From the NCBI GenBank assembly GCA_031548515.1, contig JAVBRB010000001.1:62001-126000 (forward strand): a DNA stretch of 64,000 nt, in the 5' to 3' direction. The translations under genes and the position numbers were made by a program. A model generated the notes under the pieces. That model searched no databases, was not told where the DNA came from, and saw nothing but the letters and a program-made list of their open reading frames with translations. This stretch comes from UBA940 sp031548515. GTDB lineage: Bacteria > Bacteroidota > Bacteroidia > Bacteroidales > Rikenellaceae. Below, piece by piece: positions 16,402-25,369 of the stretch (the stretch's first letter is position 1; the number at the start of each line of letters is the position of its first letter).

Positions 16402-17546
16402 TGGGAAAGACAAAGATAATTTTGAGCGGCGGCGGCACGGGTGGACATATTTATCCTGCCGTGGCGGTTGCCGAAGCGCTGAAACGCAAACTGGGCGACG
16501 GCGTGGAATTGCTGTTCGTGGGAGCGGAAGGCAAAATGGAGATGGAAAAGATTCCGGCACTGGGTTACAACATAAAAGGACTTCCGGTGGCGGGCCTCCA
16601 ACGCAGGCTCGATCTGAGAAATCTGCTGCTGCCGTTCAAAGTAATGCGCAGCCTGCGCCTTGCGAAAAAGGTGATTCGCGATTTCAGGGCCGATATCGTT
16701 GTCGGCTTTGGGGGATACGCCAGTGCTCCGGTGCTGAAATCCGCCCAGAGGATGGGTATCCCGACCGTCATTCAGGAACAGAACTCATACGCGGGCCTCA
16801 CCAACAAGATGCTGGCCAAAAAGGCGCGGCGTATATGTGTGGCATACGACGGTATGGATCGTTTCTTTCCGTCCGACAGGATCGTGATGACAGGAAATCC
16901 CCTGCGGGGAAACTTCGCAGACTGCCTCGCCTCACGTGCAGACGCCCTCGAATACTTTGGCTTCACCCCCGACAAACCGGTCTTGATGGTGGTCGGCGGA
17001 AGCCTCGGCAGCCGCACTTTTAACAACATGATGAAGCGCTGGGTCGAAAAAATAGTGGAAGAGAAAGCCGTGCAAGTGATCTGGCAAACAGGAAAATATT
17101 ACGAGAAGGAAATGGACGAATTTATGGCCGGAAAACCGTCGGACGGTGTGTGGCGTGGTGCGTTTATAGAAAGGATGGATTATGCCTATGCGGCGGCCGA
17201 CCTTGTGATCTCGCGCAGCGGCGCAATCACGGTTTCGGAACTATGCCTGTTGGGAAAGGCGGTGATATTCGTTCCTTCGCCCAATGTCTCCGAAGACCAC
17301 CAGACAAAGAACGCAATGGCGCTCGTTGAAAAAAGCGCAGCTGAAATATGTCCCGACGGAGAGGCGGTAGAACATGCCATCCCTACGGCCCTCGGCCTTA
17401 TCCGCGACAGGGAACGGCTTGCATTGCTCGAAGCCAACATCAAAAAACTGGGCATCCCCGACTCTGCGGACAGAGTCGCGAATGAAATATTGAATATGTT
17501 AAAAAATCCCCTCTTTCCAAAAATCGTGGGTGCAGGCGAAGACTAA
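16401..17546 (+). CDS. murG: Lipid II synthase (MurG) with repeat-derived C-terminal tail
   Basis: MurG adds GlcNAc to lipid I on the inner face of the membrane. It is a 381-residue GT-B glycosyltransferase. The N-terminal GGGTGGHIYPAVAVA (about 10-24) is the acceptor/phosphate loop. VGFGGYASAPVLKSA and QEQNSYAGLTNK follow, then the donor-binding GGSLGSRTFNN, SRSGAITVSELCLLGKAVIFVPSPNVSEDHQ and NAMALVEK. The expected protein end is around NEILNMLK. The last 13 residues (NPLFPKIVGAGED) and the stop codon lie almost entirely inside an interspersed repeat that starts at 17507, so the original stop seems to have been replaced by the element. Confidence 0.95.
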   Translation: MGKTKIILSGGGTGGHIYPAVAVAEALKRKLGDGVELLFVGAEGKMEMEKIPALGYNIKGLPVAGLQRRLDLRNLLLPFKVMRSLRLAKKVIRDFRADIVVGFGGYASAPVLKSAQRMGIPTVIQEQNSYAGLTNKMLAKKARRICVAYDGMDRFFPSDRIVMTGNPLRGNFADCLASRADALEYFGFTPDKPVLMVVGGSLGSRTFNNMMKRWVEKIVEEKAVQVIWQTGKYYEKEMDEFMAGKPSDGVWRGAFIERMDYAYAAADLVISRSGAITVSELCLLGKAVIFVPSPNVSEDHQTKNAMALVEKSAAEICPDGEAVEHAIPTALGLIRDRERLALLEANIKKLGIPDSADRVANEILNMLKNPLFPKIVGAGED

Positions 17547-17672
17547 AACGGAAGTCCCCATGTGCGATAGCTCCGCGTTAGCTCAAGGGAAAGCGATTTA
17601 AGGTGAGGCGGAATAGATTTCTGGAAGGTGGGCCAGTTTTTGCTACTTTTTTCTGGCAAAAAAGTAGTTAAA
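17507..17672 (+). repeat. Structured interspersed repeat, copy R1 (murG end / murC leader)
   Basis: R1 is one of four copies (others at 28161-28323, 35114-35277 and, inverted, 46111-46281). The element runs from TCCCC...CTTTCCAAAAATCG through CTAAAACGGAAGTCCCC, ATGTGCGATAGCTCCGCG and TAGCTCAAGGGA to a terminal hairpin CTACTTTTTT-ctggc-AAAAAAGTAG. The left part is read as murG coding sequence and the right end lies 15 nt before the murC start. The outer stem is degenerate in this copy. Confidence 0.75.
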
Positions 17673-17687
17673 AGAAATTCCAATATT

Positions 17688-19073
17688 ATGGACGTAAAAA
17701 GCATATACTTTTTAGGGATAGGAGGGATAGGAATGTCCGCTCTGGCACGGTATTTCATGCACGAAGGTAAAACCGTGGGCGGTTACGACCTCACCGAAAC
17801 GCCGTTGACGCGCAGTCTGGAAGCCGAAGGAGCCTACATCCATTATACCGAGGATACGGCGCTGATCGGCCCCGCTTTCCGCGACCCGCAGACCACGCTC
17901 GTAGTCTACACGCCCGCCGTTCCATCCGACCACAAAGAGTTCGTGTGGTTCCGCGAACGCGGATTCCATATCGAAAAGCGCTCCGAAATGCTGGGCCATA
18001 TATCCGAAGGCAAGTTCGTGATGGCGGTTGCCGGAACCCACGGGAAAACAACGACCACAACCATGACGGCCTGGCTCAACCATATCGTCACAGGCGGAGG
18101 AAGCGCGTTCCTGGGTGGTATTTCGAAAAATTTCGACTCGAACCTCGTCCTCGGCACCGGCAATCGTATTGCAGTTGAGGCCGACGAGTTCGACCGCTCG
18201 TTCCTGCGCCTCGCGCCCGACGCGGCCGTGATAACATCCGTAGACCCCGACCATTTGGATATTTACGGCACCTATGAAGCGGTGAAAGAGGCGTTCACGC
18301 AGTTCACCGACCGCATCAAGCCGGGCGGCACGGTAATTCTGAATAAGAAAGTCGACATTGAAATCAGGAACAAACAGATAAATATTTACACATACTCGCT
18401 CAATGACGCGGCCACAGATTTCCACGCGGAGAACATGCGCCCGGCAGAAGGCGGACACTGCGAATACGACATAGTCACTCCCGACGGCACGATAAAAGAT
18501 TGCAGACTGGGCATCACCGGAAAAGTGAACGTCGAGAACGGCATCGGGGCGGTCGCCCTCATGTGGGCGGCGGCGAAAATGCGGAGTGAGCCTCTCGACC
18601 ACGAAAAACTGCGCCTCGCCCTTACAGAGTTCAGGGGTGTGAAACGCCGCTTCGATTTCTATGTCAACACCCATCAGGGAGCCTACATGGACGATTATGC
18701 GCATCATCCCGAAGAGCTTTCTGCAACGCTGGGGTCGCTGCGCGGGATGTTCCCCGGACGGAAGATAACGGCCATTTTCCAACCGCATCTTTACAGCCGC
18801 ACAAAAGACCTGTACCGTGAATTCGCCTCGGCGCTTTCGATGGCCGACGAAGTCGTACTGGTTCCTATCTACCCGGCACGCGAATTGCCCGTCGAGGGCG
18901 TTTGTTCGGAGATGATCGGAGAACTTCTGACCGTTCCGTGGAGCATCGTGGAGAAAGAAAAACTGGCCGATGCGGTCGGCCGGATGGATACCGATGTTGT
19001 AGTGACATTCGGAGCGGGAAACATAGAGAACCACTGCGCCGAGATAGCCGAAGCGGTCAAGAAAAAGTTATGA
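17688..19073 (+). CDS. murC: UDP-N-acetylmuramate--L-alanine ligase (MurC)
   Basis: MurC adds L-alanine to UDP-MurNAc using ATP, the first peptide step. The protein has 461 residues from ATG 17688. The frame stays open upstream through the repeat, but those residues are repeat-derived and the family start is MDVKSIYFLGIGGIGMSALARYF. The P-loop GTHGKT is at 116-121. AVEADEFDRSFL, SVDPDHLDIYG and the C-terminal DDYAHHPEELSATL and FQPHLYSRT blocks are typical of MurC. Its stop TGA overlaps the ftsQ start ATG (ATGA), so the two are translationally coupled. The gene order murG-murC-ftsQ is the common Bacteroidota dcw order. Confidence 0.95.
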   Translation: MDVKSIYFLGIGGIGMSALARYFMHEGKTVGGYDLTETPLTRSLEAEGAYIHYTEDTALIGPAFRDPQTTLVVYTPAVPSDHKEFVWFRERGFHIEKRSEMLGHISEGKFVMAVAGTHGKTTTTTMTAWLNHIVTGGGSAFLGGISKNFDSNLVLGTGNRIAVEADEFDRSFLRLAPDAAVITSVDPDHLDIYGTYEAVKEAFTQFTDRIKPGGTVILNKKVDIEIRNKQINIYTYSLNDAATDFHAENMRPAEGGHCEYDIVTPDGTIKDCRLGITGKVNVENGIGAVALMWAAAKMRSEPLDHEKLRLALTEFRGVKRRFDFYVNTHQGAYMDDYAHHPEELSATLGSLRGMFPGRKITAIFQPHLYSRTKDLYREFASALSMADEVVLVPIYPARELPVEGVCSEMIGELLTVPWSIVEKEKLADAVGRMDTDVVVTFGAGNIENHCAEIAEAVKKKL

Positions 19074-20167
19074 GCAGGACCTGGAAGATAATCATCGCAG
19101 CGGCGATGTGGGTGGCGATAGTGGCTTATGTGGTCGCAGCTACCCGCTACAGCCGCACCGAAAGGGCCGGGATCGGGGTATCGGAGGTACGCATAGCCAT
19201 AAACGACAGTTCGGCCATAAAAGTCATAAGCCCTTCGACGGTATCGCGATGGATAAGGGATGGCGGTTTCGAACTTGTGGGGCGGCCTATCGACGAAGTC
19301 GACACCCACGCAGTCGAAGAGTTCATCGCTGCCAAGCCGGAAGTCAGCCGTGTGAGCGCATGGACCGACCTGAACGGTGTTATGACGGTGCAGGTGTCGC
19401 AACGCACACCCATTATGCGCGTCCGTAGTGCAAACGGCTACCGTTTTTGGGTCACGGACGACAACTATCTGCTGTCCGACCGCGGGGATTTCCCCGCTTA
19501 TGTGCCTATCGTAACCGGCTTTACGCCTTTTCCGTTCAGTACTGCCGCAAAAGGCAGTTACGACAGTATGTTGAATGCCGCTTATCTCGATTTCCTGGGG
19601 CAATACACCGAATTGGAGGCGGAGCGCCGTTCGCTCGCCGTACAACGGAGCACAAAACGCGCCGAAATCAGCGCCGAAAGGGCCAAACGCACGAAACGAT
19701 TCTGGTCGAAAGAACGTAAAACCAGTTTTACGGAAGCAAAAAACAAGAGGATCGCTGAAATGCAGGAAGAAGTAGTCCGTCTGGACGTATCTCTGGCCGC
19801 GTTGGCGGAAAAAAAAGAGGCTCTGCATGAAAAAGAAAAAAAGTCGCAGCAAAGCCACCACTTTTTAACCAAACTCATTAACTTTGTGAAATCTATCGAA
19901 TCCGACGATTTCTGGAGCGCCCAGATAGTCCAGATCAACGTCCTGGGGGGCGGAGAAAGCGGTACAGGTTCGTGGAAAGAGCCGCAGTTGGAACTCGTTC
20001 CAAGGGCCGGCAATCACATAGTATTGCTCGGCAGACTGGACGGACGGGAATGCGACAAACTGGATAAACTCAAACTCTTCTACCTGAACGGCCTTTGGCA
20101 CGAGGGGTGGAATGAGTTTTGTTATATCAATATCAAGTACGACGGGCAGATAGTCTGCACAAAATAA
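19070..20167 (+). CDS. ftsQ: FtsQ-type division protein with a long coiled-coil insertion
   Basis: FtsQ scaffolds the periplasmic part of the divisome. The protein has 365 residues from ATG 19070, which overlaps the murC stop. One membrane helix lies at about 5-24. A POTRA-like segment (about 36-112: VSEVRIAIND..., VDTHAVEEFIAAKPEVSRVSAWTDLNG) and part of the beta domain (to about 150) follow. Residues 178-262 are an 85-residue, very charged Lys/Arg/Glu region predicted to be a helical coiled coil. The beta domain then resumes (FWSAQIVQINVLGG..., YINIKYDGQIVCTK). Without the insertion the length would be about 280, near the Bacteroidota norm of 240-260. The identity rests on position, topology and the conserved end. 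Confidence 0.85.
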   Translation: MSRTWKIIIAAAMWVAIVAYVVAATRYSRTERAGIGVSEVRIAINDSSAIKVISPSTVSRWIRDGGFELVGRPIDEVDTHAVEEFIAAKPEVSRVSAWTDLNGVMTVQVSQRTPIMRVRSANGYRFWVTDDNYLLSDRGDFPAYVPIVTGFTPFPFSTAAKGSYDSMLNAAYLDFLGQYTELEAERRSLAVQRSTKRAEISAERAKRTKRFWSKERKTSFTEAKNKRIAEMQEEVVRLDVSLAALAEKKEALHEKEKKSQQSHHFLTKLINFVKSIESDDFWSAQIVQINVLGGGESGTGSWKEPQLELVPRAGNHIVLLGRLDGRECDKLDKLKLFYLNGLWHEGWNEFCYINIKYDGQIVCTK

Positions 20168-20248
20168 GCCGCAGGCGGCAGTGGCAACAGCCACGACGAA
20201 TTAAAAAAGTCAATGCAACGCATGATCCATAACTAATAACAACAGGAA

Positions 20249-21733
20249 GTGGAAAAGAGGAACTACATAGTGGCTGTCGACCCGGGCAGCAGCAGCGTCA
20301 CAATAGCCGTAGGCTCGCCTGCCGAGGATGGAAAACTGGTGTTGACGGACATCATCTCCAAACCCATCCAGGGCATCACCCGCGGCGAGATCACAAACCG
20401 CCAGGAGGTTTCCGCATCGGTTCGCGAAGCAGTGCAGGAGGTCGAAGAGAAGCTTGGCATACGCATTACGGACGTCTACACCGGAGCATCGGGACGGCAC
20501 ATCAAATGCACGAATCACGACTACTACGTCTTCGTGGGCGAGCGTAGCGACGGTGAAATCCGCAAAGACGACGTCAGTGCACTTCACAACAGCATGAATA
20601 ACGTACAGGCCGAGGACGGGCAACGCATCATGGACCGCATACCGCAACACTATGTGATAGACGGGCGCGACATGGTGAAAGATCCTGTGGGACGTTTCGG
20701 CAAAAAACTGGAAACGACGTTCAACTTCGTGCTTGGTTCATCTACGTTGGTAGACAGGCTCGAAAAAACGCTCATGGCTATGAGCGTACACTCGCGTAAA
20801 ACCTTCGCCAATGCCATAGCGTCGGCCGAAGCCGTTGTCCTGCCCGAAGAAAAGGAGATGGGCGTTGCGGTGATAGACCTCGGCGCAGGAACAACCGACC
20901 TGTGCGTGTGGCATGACAATGCGGTGAGGTTCGTGCGGGGTATACCGTTCGGAGCGGCCGACATCAACCACGACATCCACCAGCAGGGCATACTTGAAAA
21001 ACACGTCGAAGGGCTTAAAACAAGTTACGGTACGGCGATGGCAGACCAGGTGAAGGTCGACAAACTCATCTCCATCAAAGGGCGTTCTACGCGCGAAAAA
21101 CAGGAAATATCGCAAAAAAATCTTGCTATCATCATCGAGAACCGCCTGCGCGAAATTATCAGTTTCGTCATGGATGAAATCAGCGACTCAGGCTATGCAG
21201 AGAGGCTGAAGGGAGGCATCGTGCTGACCGGAGGCGCATCGCAACTGGCAGGTATCGATGAACTTTTCCGCGAGATAACCGGAATGGATGTTCGCCTCGC
21301 CCTTCCCGACGTCAACGTCGCCGACGAAAGCCTTTCGCTGGCGCAGGACCCGGCCCACGCGGCCGTCATCGGAATCCTGCTGAAGGCAATGGCCGAACGG
21401 GCGGGAATGTTCCCGGGACAGCGTACGCTGGAGAGCGAAAACGGGAACGGAATCCGCAACTGGAACAGAAACGATGCCGGAACCGACACAGGAAACAGAA
21501 ACGACAGCAATACCGGCACGGAAACCGTAAACCGTAATATAAACCACAATGTGAACGGTAACGGAGCCGGGGCCGAAAACGGAAATGATAACGGCGGCGA
21601 TACCGGAAACGCCGGAAGCGACACTTACGGCGATCCGCCTCCCGTGGACAGGCCCGGTTTCCTGCGCAGGATGCGCGAAAAAGTGGAAAAAACGTTTTTC
21701 CCCGAATCGCTGGACGGCGACGAGGACTTCTAA
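20249..21733 (+). CDS. ftsA: Divisome actin-like protein FtsA with Asn/Gly-rich linker
   Basis: FtsA tethers FtsZ to the inner membrane and recruits the late divisome. The protein has 494 residues and starts with GTG 20249. The actin-fold motifs are VAVDPGSSSVTIAVG (about 7-21), the 1C domain, VIDLGAGTTDLCVW (about 207-220), and GGIVLTGGASQLAGI (about 323-337). Residues 395-462 are a low-complexity Asn/Gly/Asp/Thr-rich linker, encoded by imperfect AACGGAAAC-like repeats. The C-terminal amphipathic helix GFLRRMREKVEKTFF (about 470-484) is the expected membrane-targeting sequence. It lies 81 nt after ftsQ and 66 nt before ftsZ. Confidence 0.93.
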   Translation: MEKRNYIVAVDPGSSSVTIAVGSPAEDGKLVLTDIISKPIQGITRGEITNRQEVSASVREAVQEVEEKLGIRITDVYTGASGRHIKCTNHDYYVFVGERSDGEIRKDDVSALHNSMNNVQAEDGQRIMDRIPQHYVIDGRDMVKDPVGRFGKKLETTFNFVLGSSTLVDRLEKTLMAMSVHSRKTFANAIASAEAVVLPEEKEMGVAVIDLGAGTTDLCVWHDNAVRFVRGIPFGAADINHDIHQQGILEKHVEGLKTSYGTAMADQVKVDKLISIKGRSTREKQEISQKNLAIIIENRLREIISFVMDEISDSGYAERLKGGIVLTGGASQLAGIDELFREITGMDVRLALPDVNVADESLSLAQDPAHAAVIGILLKAMAERAGMFPGQRTLESENGNGIRNWNRNDAGTDTGNRNDSNTGTETVNRNINHNVNGNGAGAENGNDNGGDTGNAGSDTYGDPPPVDRPGFLRRMREKVEKTFFPESLDGDEDF

Positions 21734-21739
21734 AGTGAC

Positions 21740-21787
21740 AAGTGAAAAATTAAGTCATGCAAAAATTTTCAGCTTTTCACTTTTTTG
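21740..21787 (+). terminator. Hairpin plus T-run between ftsA and ftsZ
   Basis: AAGTGAAAA (21740-21748) pairs perfectly with TTTTCACTT (21774-21782), separated by a 25-nt A/T-rich loop and followed by T residues. It could attenuate read-through from ftsA into ftsZ, which would fit separate control of ftsZ dosage. The loop is large, so this is a moderate call. Confidence 0.45.
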
Positions 21788-21799
21788 AAAAAATAAACT

Positions 21800-23164
21800 A
21801 TGACAAGCAGCATATTGGCTAAGGTGGCGCCGGAAGAGATCACCCGTCCCATAATAATGGTCGCAGGGGTCGGCGGCGCCGGGGGCAACGCCCTCAACCA
21901 CATGGTCGACCTGGGCATCAACGACGTAACCTTCATGGCATGCAACACCGACGCGCAGGCGCTCGAGGACAGCAAGGCGTCGATCAAGGTGCAGCTGGGT
22001 TCCGGCCTCGGCGCGGGCAACATGCCCGAAAAAGGGAGCCAGGCCGCCAAAGAGAGTATCGACGACATAATCGGCGTACTGCGCAGCGAGGGCACCAAAA
22101 TGCTCTTCATCACTGCCGGTATGGGAGGTGGAACCGGAACCGGAGCCTCTCCCATCATTGCGAAGGCGGCGCAGGAACTCGACATACTGACGGTAGCCAT
22201 CGTCACAACTCCTTACACCGACGAAGGCCCCCTGCGCAACGGGCAGGCAAGGGCCGGTATCGAGGAGCTGAAACAGTACACCGACTCGCTGCTGGTACTG
22301 AGCAACGACAGCATAGAGGAACTTTACGGCGACCTGCCTTACGACGAGGGTTTCTGGAAAGCCGACGACGTTCTTGCAAATGCCGTCAAGGGTATTGCCG
22401 AAATTATCACGGGCCACGGCACGGTCAACGTCGACTTCGCCGACGTGAACACAGTGATGAGGGGCAGCGGACGGGCTTTCATGGGTTCCGCGAAAGCTGC
22501 CGGCGAAAACCGTGCTGCAGATGCCGTCGAGGCTTCTGTCACATCGCTGCTGCTGAACTACCGCGACATCACCGGGGCAAAGGACATACTTCTGAACATA
22601 AGCTACGGCAACAAGACTGTGACCGGGCGCGAAGCCGGTTACGTGCGCGGCTACCTGCAGCAAAAAACAGGCGGAACGGCCAACATCATATGGGGAACAG
22701 CCCATAAACCGCAACTGGGCGACGAACTGGAACTGACTATAGTCGCGACAGGATTCCCGGGATGTGCCGATGACGACGTTATATCCGTTCCGCCGCCCGT
22801 ACGCAATCCGGGAATACATACCACGCCAAGGCCTGAATCCCCTTCTCCGCGACCTGTGGTACGACCCGGAGTCGAGCCTCCTGTACATACTCCGACGCAT
22901 ACGCCTTACATTCCCCCTTCCCAGCGGGCGACAACACCTCCTCCGGCCCCGCCGCAAAGCGGAGTCGTGCAGTGGAAAGGCAAAGACCGTTATGCAGACA
23001 TCGACGCAATGGTTGCGACGCCGGCATGGGTAAGGCGCAAAGCATCGCTCACGAACCCATACGAAGGCCGTCCGGTCGGCAAAGCATCGCTGAAAGACAA
23101 TGCGCCGGCAGAAAAAGAAGACACGCTGAAGCAGGCAGGCTCGCTGTTCGACATGGACGAATGA
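21800..23164 (+). CDS. ftsZ: Cell division GTPase FtsZ
   Basis: FtsZ polymerises into the cytokinetic ring. The protein has 454 residues. The GTPase domain shows GVGGAGGNALNHMV (about 23-36), NTDAQAL (49-55), the tubulin signature GGGTGTGASP (about 109-118) and the T7-loop-type segment NVDFADVNTVM (about 211-221). The C-terminal linker (about 325-400) is rich in Pro, Thr and Arg. The conserved binding peptide for FtsA is probably ATPAWVRRKASL at about 406-417, followed by an additional 37-residue tail ending SLFDMDE. The linker and tail lengths are typical of Bacteroidota. It is the last gene of the dcw cluster. Confidence 0.97.
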   Translation: MTSSILAKVAPEEITRPIIMVAGVGGAGGNALNHMVDLGINDVTFMACNTDAQALEDSKASIKVQLGSGLGAGNMPEKGSQAAKESIDDIIGVLRSEGTKMLFITAGMGGGTGTGASPIIAKAAQELDILTVAIVTTPYTDEGPLRNGQARAGIEELKQYTDSLLVLSNDSIEELYGDLPYDEGFWKADDVLANAVKGIAEIITGHGTVNVDFADVNTVMRGSGRAFMGSAKAAGENRAADAVEASVTSLLLNYRDITGAKDILLNISYGNKTVTGREAGYVRGYLQQKTGGTANIIWGTAHKPQLGDELELTIVATGFPGCADDDVISVPPPVRNPGIHTTPRPESPSPRPVVRPGVEPPVHTPTHTPYIPPSQRATTPPPAPPQSGVVQWKGKDRYADIDAMVATPAWVRRKASLTNPYEGRPVGKASLKDNAPAEKEDTLKQAGSLFDMDE

Positions 23165-23474
23165 TATAAGGTGGGTTTCGGATAAGATATTTACACTATA
23201 CCGCTGTGCTTTATGTCATTATTACGAATTTTTCATCATAAACCCACGTTAGCGGCTTTTAAAAGCCGCATACTTAACGACTCCCCGTCTAACCCACGCC
23301 AAGCCGAGCGCCATCTAACTTGTCCGGATGCCCAAGGCGCAAAGGAGGAGGACTTTGTTAAATCCTTCCCTCGATGGGAGGACTTGGTCGCGGCTTCAGC
23401 CGCTCCTCAAAGGTTTTTCGTTTCGCTTGAGCGAAACTCACGTTAACATAAGAATTTTGGAGGTTTTAGGATAT
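23165..23474. other. 310-bp intergenic region with several palindromes, no gene recognised
   Basis: Between ftsZ and gldE there is an 18-bp perfect palindrome GCGGCTTTTAAAAGCCGC (23252-23269), a stem GTTTCGCT-TG-AGCGAAAC (23420-23437), and a GTGGGTTT/AAACCCAC pair (23171-23178 and 23239-23246). A GCGGC-ttca-GCCGC hairpin lies at about 23390. A frame is open across the 3' half into gldE, but it lacks a start codon and looks repeat-derived. No tRNA or riboswitch was recognised. Confidence 0.4.
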
Positions 23475-24746
23475 ATGTTTGCAGAGCCGCAGGTGATCGG
23501 ATTGATCGTGCTGCTCATTGTACTTATATTTTGTTCGGCCTTTGCCTCGGCCTCAGAAACCTCGCTTTTCTCTCTCAGGCCGGTCGACATCGATGAAATG
23601 GAGGAGAAAAAAGCAGGTTCGGCGGCAACGATAGAGAAATTGCTTTCCGACCGCGAATACACTCTCGCCACGATACTTATCCTCAACAACCTGGTTAACA
23701 TCTGCATCGTAATCATATCGGCAGGAATTATAGACCGGACGACGGCATTCTCTTCCGAAGCGTGGGAATTCGCATTCACCTCTGTAATCGTAACGTTCAT
23801 TCTGTTGTTGTTCGGCGAAATACTGCCAAAAGTCTACGCATCATATAACAACCGGGGATTCGCCCGCTTCTGCTCTCCAGTGATACTGGGATTTAAAACC
23901 GTACTGAAGCCGGTATCGTGGCTGTTGGTCAAAACCGGTTCGATGATAAAAGGCAAAAGCAAGGAAAATATATCCCTGGACCAACTTTCAGATGCGCTGG
24001 ATGTCACGCAGGCCCAGTCAGACGAAGAAAAACAGATACTTGAGGGGATAGTCAATTTTGCCGGGCGCGACGTGGGACAGGTAATGAAACCGAGGCTCGA
24101 CATGACCGCACTCAATGTAGAAGATTCGTTTGCACGGGTAAAGGATGTGATCGTTTCTTCGGGTTTCTCACGCATCCCGGTCTATGAGGAGAATATAGAC
24201 CACATCGCAGGCATACTCTACATCAAGGACGTAGTGCCGTACATCGCCGAGGCAGACGATTTCAACTGGCAGAAACTTCTGCGCAAGGCATATTTCATTC
24301 CCGAACACAAAAAGATCGACGACCTGCTCGAAGAGTTCCAGGGCAACAAGGTACACGTGGCCATAGTGGTCGACGAATACGGTGCGACCCTTGGGCTGGT
24401 TTCCCTTGAGGACATACTGGAAGAGATCGTCGGAGAAATATCGGACGAATCGGACATCAACACGTCATATTACACACGCATCGGCGAGGGCGAATACATT
24501 TTTGAAGGGAAGACACACCTTGTGGATTTTGAACGTGTCCTGGGACTCGAAGAAGATACTTTTAAGGAGATCCGGGGCGAAGCCGAAACGCTCGCGGGAC
24601 TGATGCTCGAAATGAAACGCAGTTTCCTGGATAAAGGCGAGAGCGTCGAATGCTGCGGCATACGCCTCACGGTGGTTTCGCTCGACGGCCGCCGCATCGA
24701 AAAGATCAAGGTAAAAGTCGGGACCAAGATATCGAATGTGCAATAA
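23475..24746 (+). CDS. gldE: GldE-type CNNM/CBS/CorC membrane protein
   Basis: This 423-residue hemolysin C/CNNM family protein is closest in layout to gliding-motility-associated GldE, which is also conserved in non-gliding Bacteroidales. The CNNM (DUF21) domain occupies about 1-185 with four membrane segments; the ASETSLFSL motif at about 24-32 is the conserved pore/Mg-binding loop. A pair of CBS domains lies at about 195-320 (VMKPRLDM, GFSRIPVYEENIDHIAGILYIKDV, VDEYGATLGLVSLEDILEEIVGEISDE). The CorC/HlyC domain is at about 335-420. A role in Mg2+/divalent metal transport or in supporting GldD-like lipoproteins is possible. ATG 23475 gives the expected N-terminus; the upstream in-frame extension is repeat-like. 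A phosphopantetheinyl transferase follows 26 nt downstream, a pairing seen elsewhere in Bacteroidales. Confidence 0.85.
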   Translation: MFAEPQVIGLIVLLIVLIFCSAFASASETSLFSLRPVDIDEMEEKKAGSAATIEKLLSDREYTLATILILNNLVNICIVIISAGIIDRTTAFSSEAWEFAFTSVIVTFILLLFGEILPKVYASYNNRGFARFCSPVILGFKTVLKPVSWLLVKTGSMIKGKSKENISLDQLSDALDVTQAQSDEEKQILEGIVNFAGRDVGQVMKPRLDMTALNVEDSFARVKDVIVSSGFSRIPVYEENIDHIAGILYIKDVVPYIAEADDFNWQKLLRKAYFIPEHKKIDDLLEEFQGNKVHVAIVVDEYGATLGLVSLEDILEEIVGEISDESDINTSYYTRIGEGEYIFEGKTHLVDFERVLGLEEDTFKEIRGEAETLAGLMLEMKRSFLDKGESVECCGIRLTVVSLDGRRIEKIKVKVGTKISNVQ

Positions 24747-24772
24747 ATTTCCTTGTTTTCAGTCTGCCAAAA

Positions 24773-25354
24773 ATGAGCATCGGGCCGTGGCTTGAGATAA
24801 ATCCTGTTCCGGACGACCCGGAAACATTCCGCCGATCGGTTACAGCCGGGGAGTGGGAAACCGCCGCAACCATGAATTCCATCCGGAGGCGTGCCGAATG
24901 GCTTGCATGGAGGGCTGCCGCAAGGAAACGCCTTGGCCACGGTATTTCCATAACATATGACGCCAACGGCGCGCCGGAGCTGGAGGAAGGACTGGGGTAT
25001 CTGAGCGTATCCCACACAAAAGGCTGGTCGGCTGTAGTATGGTCGCCGGAAAGATGCGCGGTGGACGTCGAACTCGTTTCAAGGGATGTTTCACCTGCAT
25101 CAACACGGTTTATTTCCGACGAAGAAAGCGGACTTGCCGATGCCGGAAGCCAGCTTTTCGCAATCTCGGTATGGTGTGCTAAAGAGGCGCTTTACAAATA
25201 TGCCGGGATACCCGGACTAGATCTGCTTGCCGACATCCGCATCACTTCATCGGACATAGCTTCGGGCCGCATGACCGGAACGGTCAAAGACAGCGAGCCT
25301 CTGGAAATCCAACTGTTATTCCGCAAGGAGCTTGTTATAGCAATCATTTCATAA
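24773..25354 (+). CDS. 4'-phosphopantetheinyl transferase superfamily protein
   Basis: This 193-residue protein should transfer the phosphopantetheine arm of CoA to a carrier protein serine. Signatures are SVSHTKGWSAVVWSPERCAVDVE (about 78-100) with the acidic metal-binding DVE, and VWCAKEALYKYAG (about 132-144), the WxxKEAxxK motif. The length fits short Bacteroidota members that stand alone and are distinct from AcpS. ATG 24773 is the first plausible start; the frame upstream overlaps gldE and is not conserved. It is probably co-transcribed with gldE. Whether the target is fatty-acid ACP or a polyketide/NRPS-like carrier cannot be told from the sequence. Confidence 0.85.
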   Translation: MSIGPWLEINPVPDDPETFRRSVTAGEWETAATMNSIRRRAEWLAWRAAARKRLGHGISITYDANGAPELEEGLGYLSVSHTKGWSAVVWSPERCAVDVELVSRDVSPASTRFISDEESGLADAGSQLFAISVWCAKEALYKYAGIPGLDLLADIRITSSDIASGRMTGTVKDSEPLEIQLLFRKELVIAIIS

Positions 25355-25369
25355 GATTCTTACCCCCAC

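Noticed and set aside
17712..19034. 440-residue minus-strand ORF opposite murC
   Set aside because: It lies entirely inside murC, which has all family motifs; long antisense frames are common in this base composition. The same applies to the antisense frames at 2597-3301, 9079-9969, 12690-13694 and 31110-31877.
23280..23400. Possible similarity between the ftsZ-gldE gap and the fabG downstream region (43210-43330)
   Set aside because: Shared words such as CCGAGCGCC and GGATGCCCAAG are short and not collinear.
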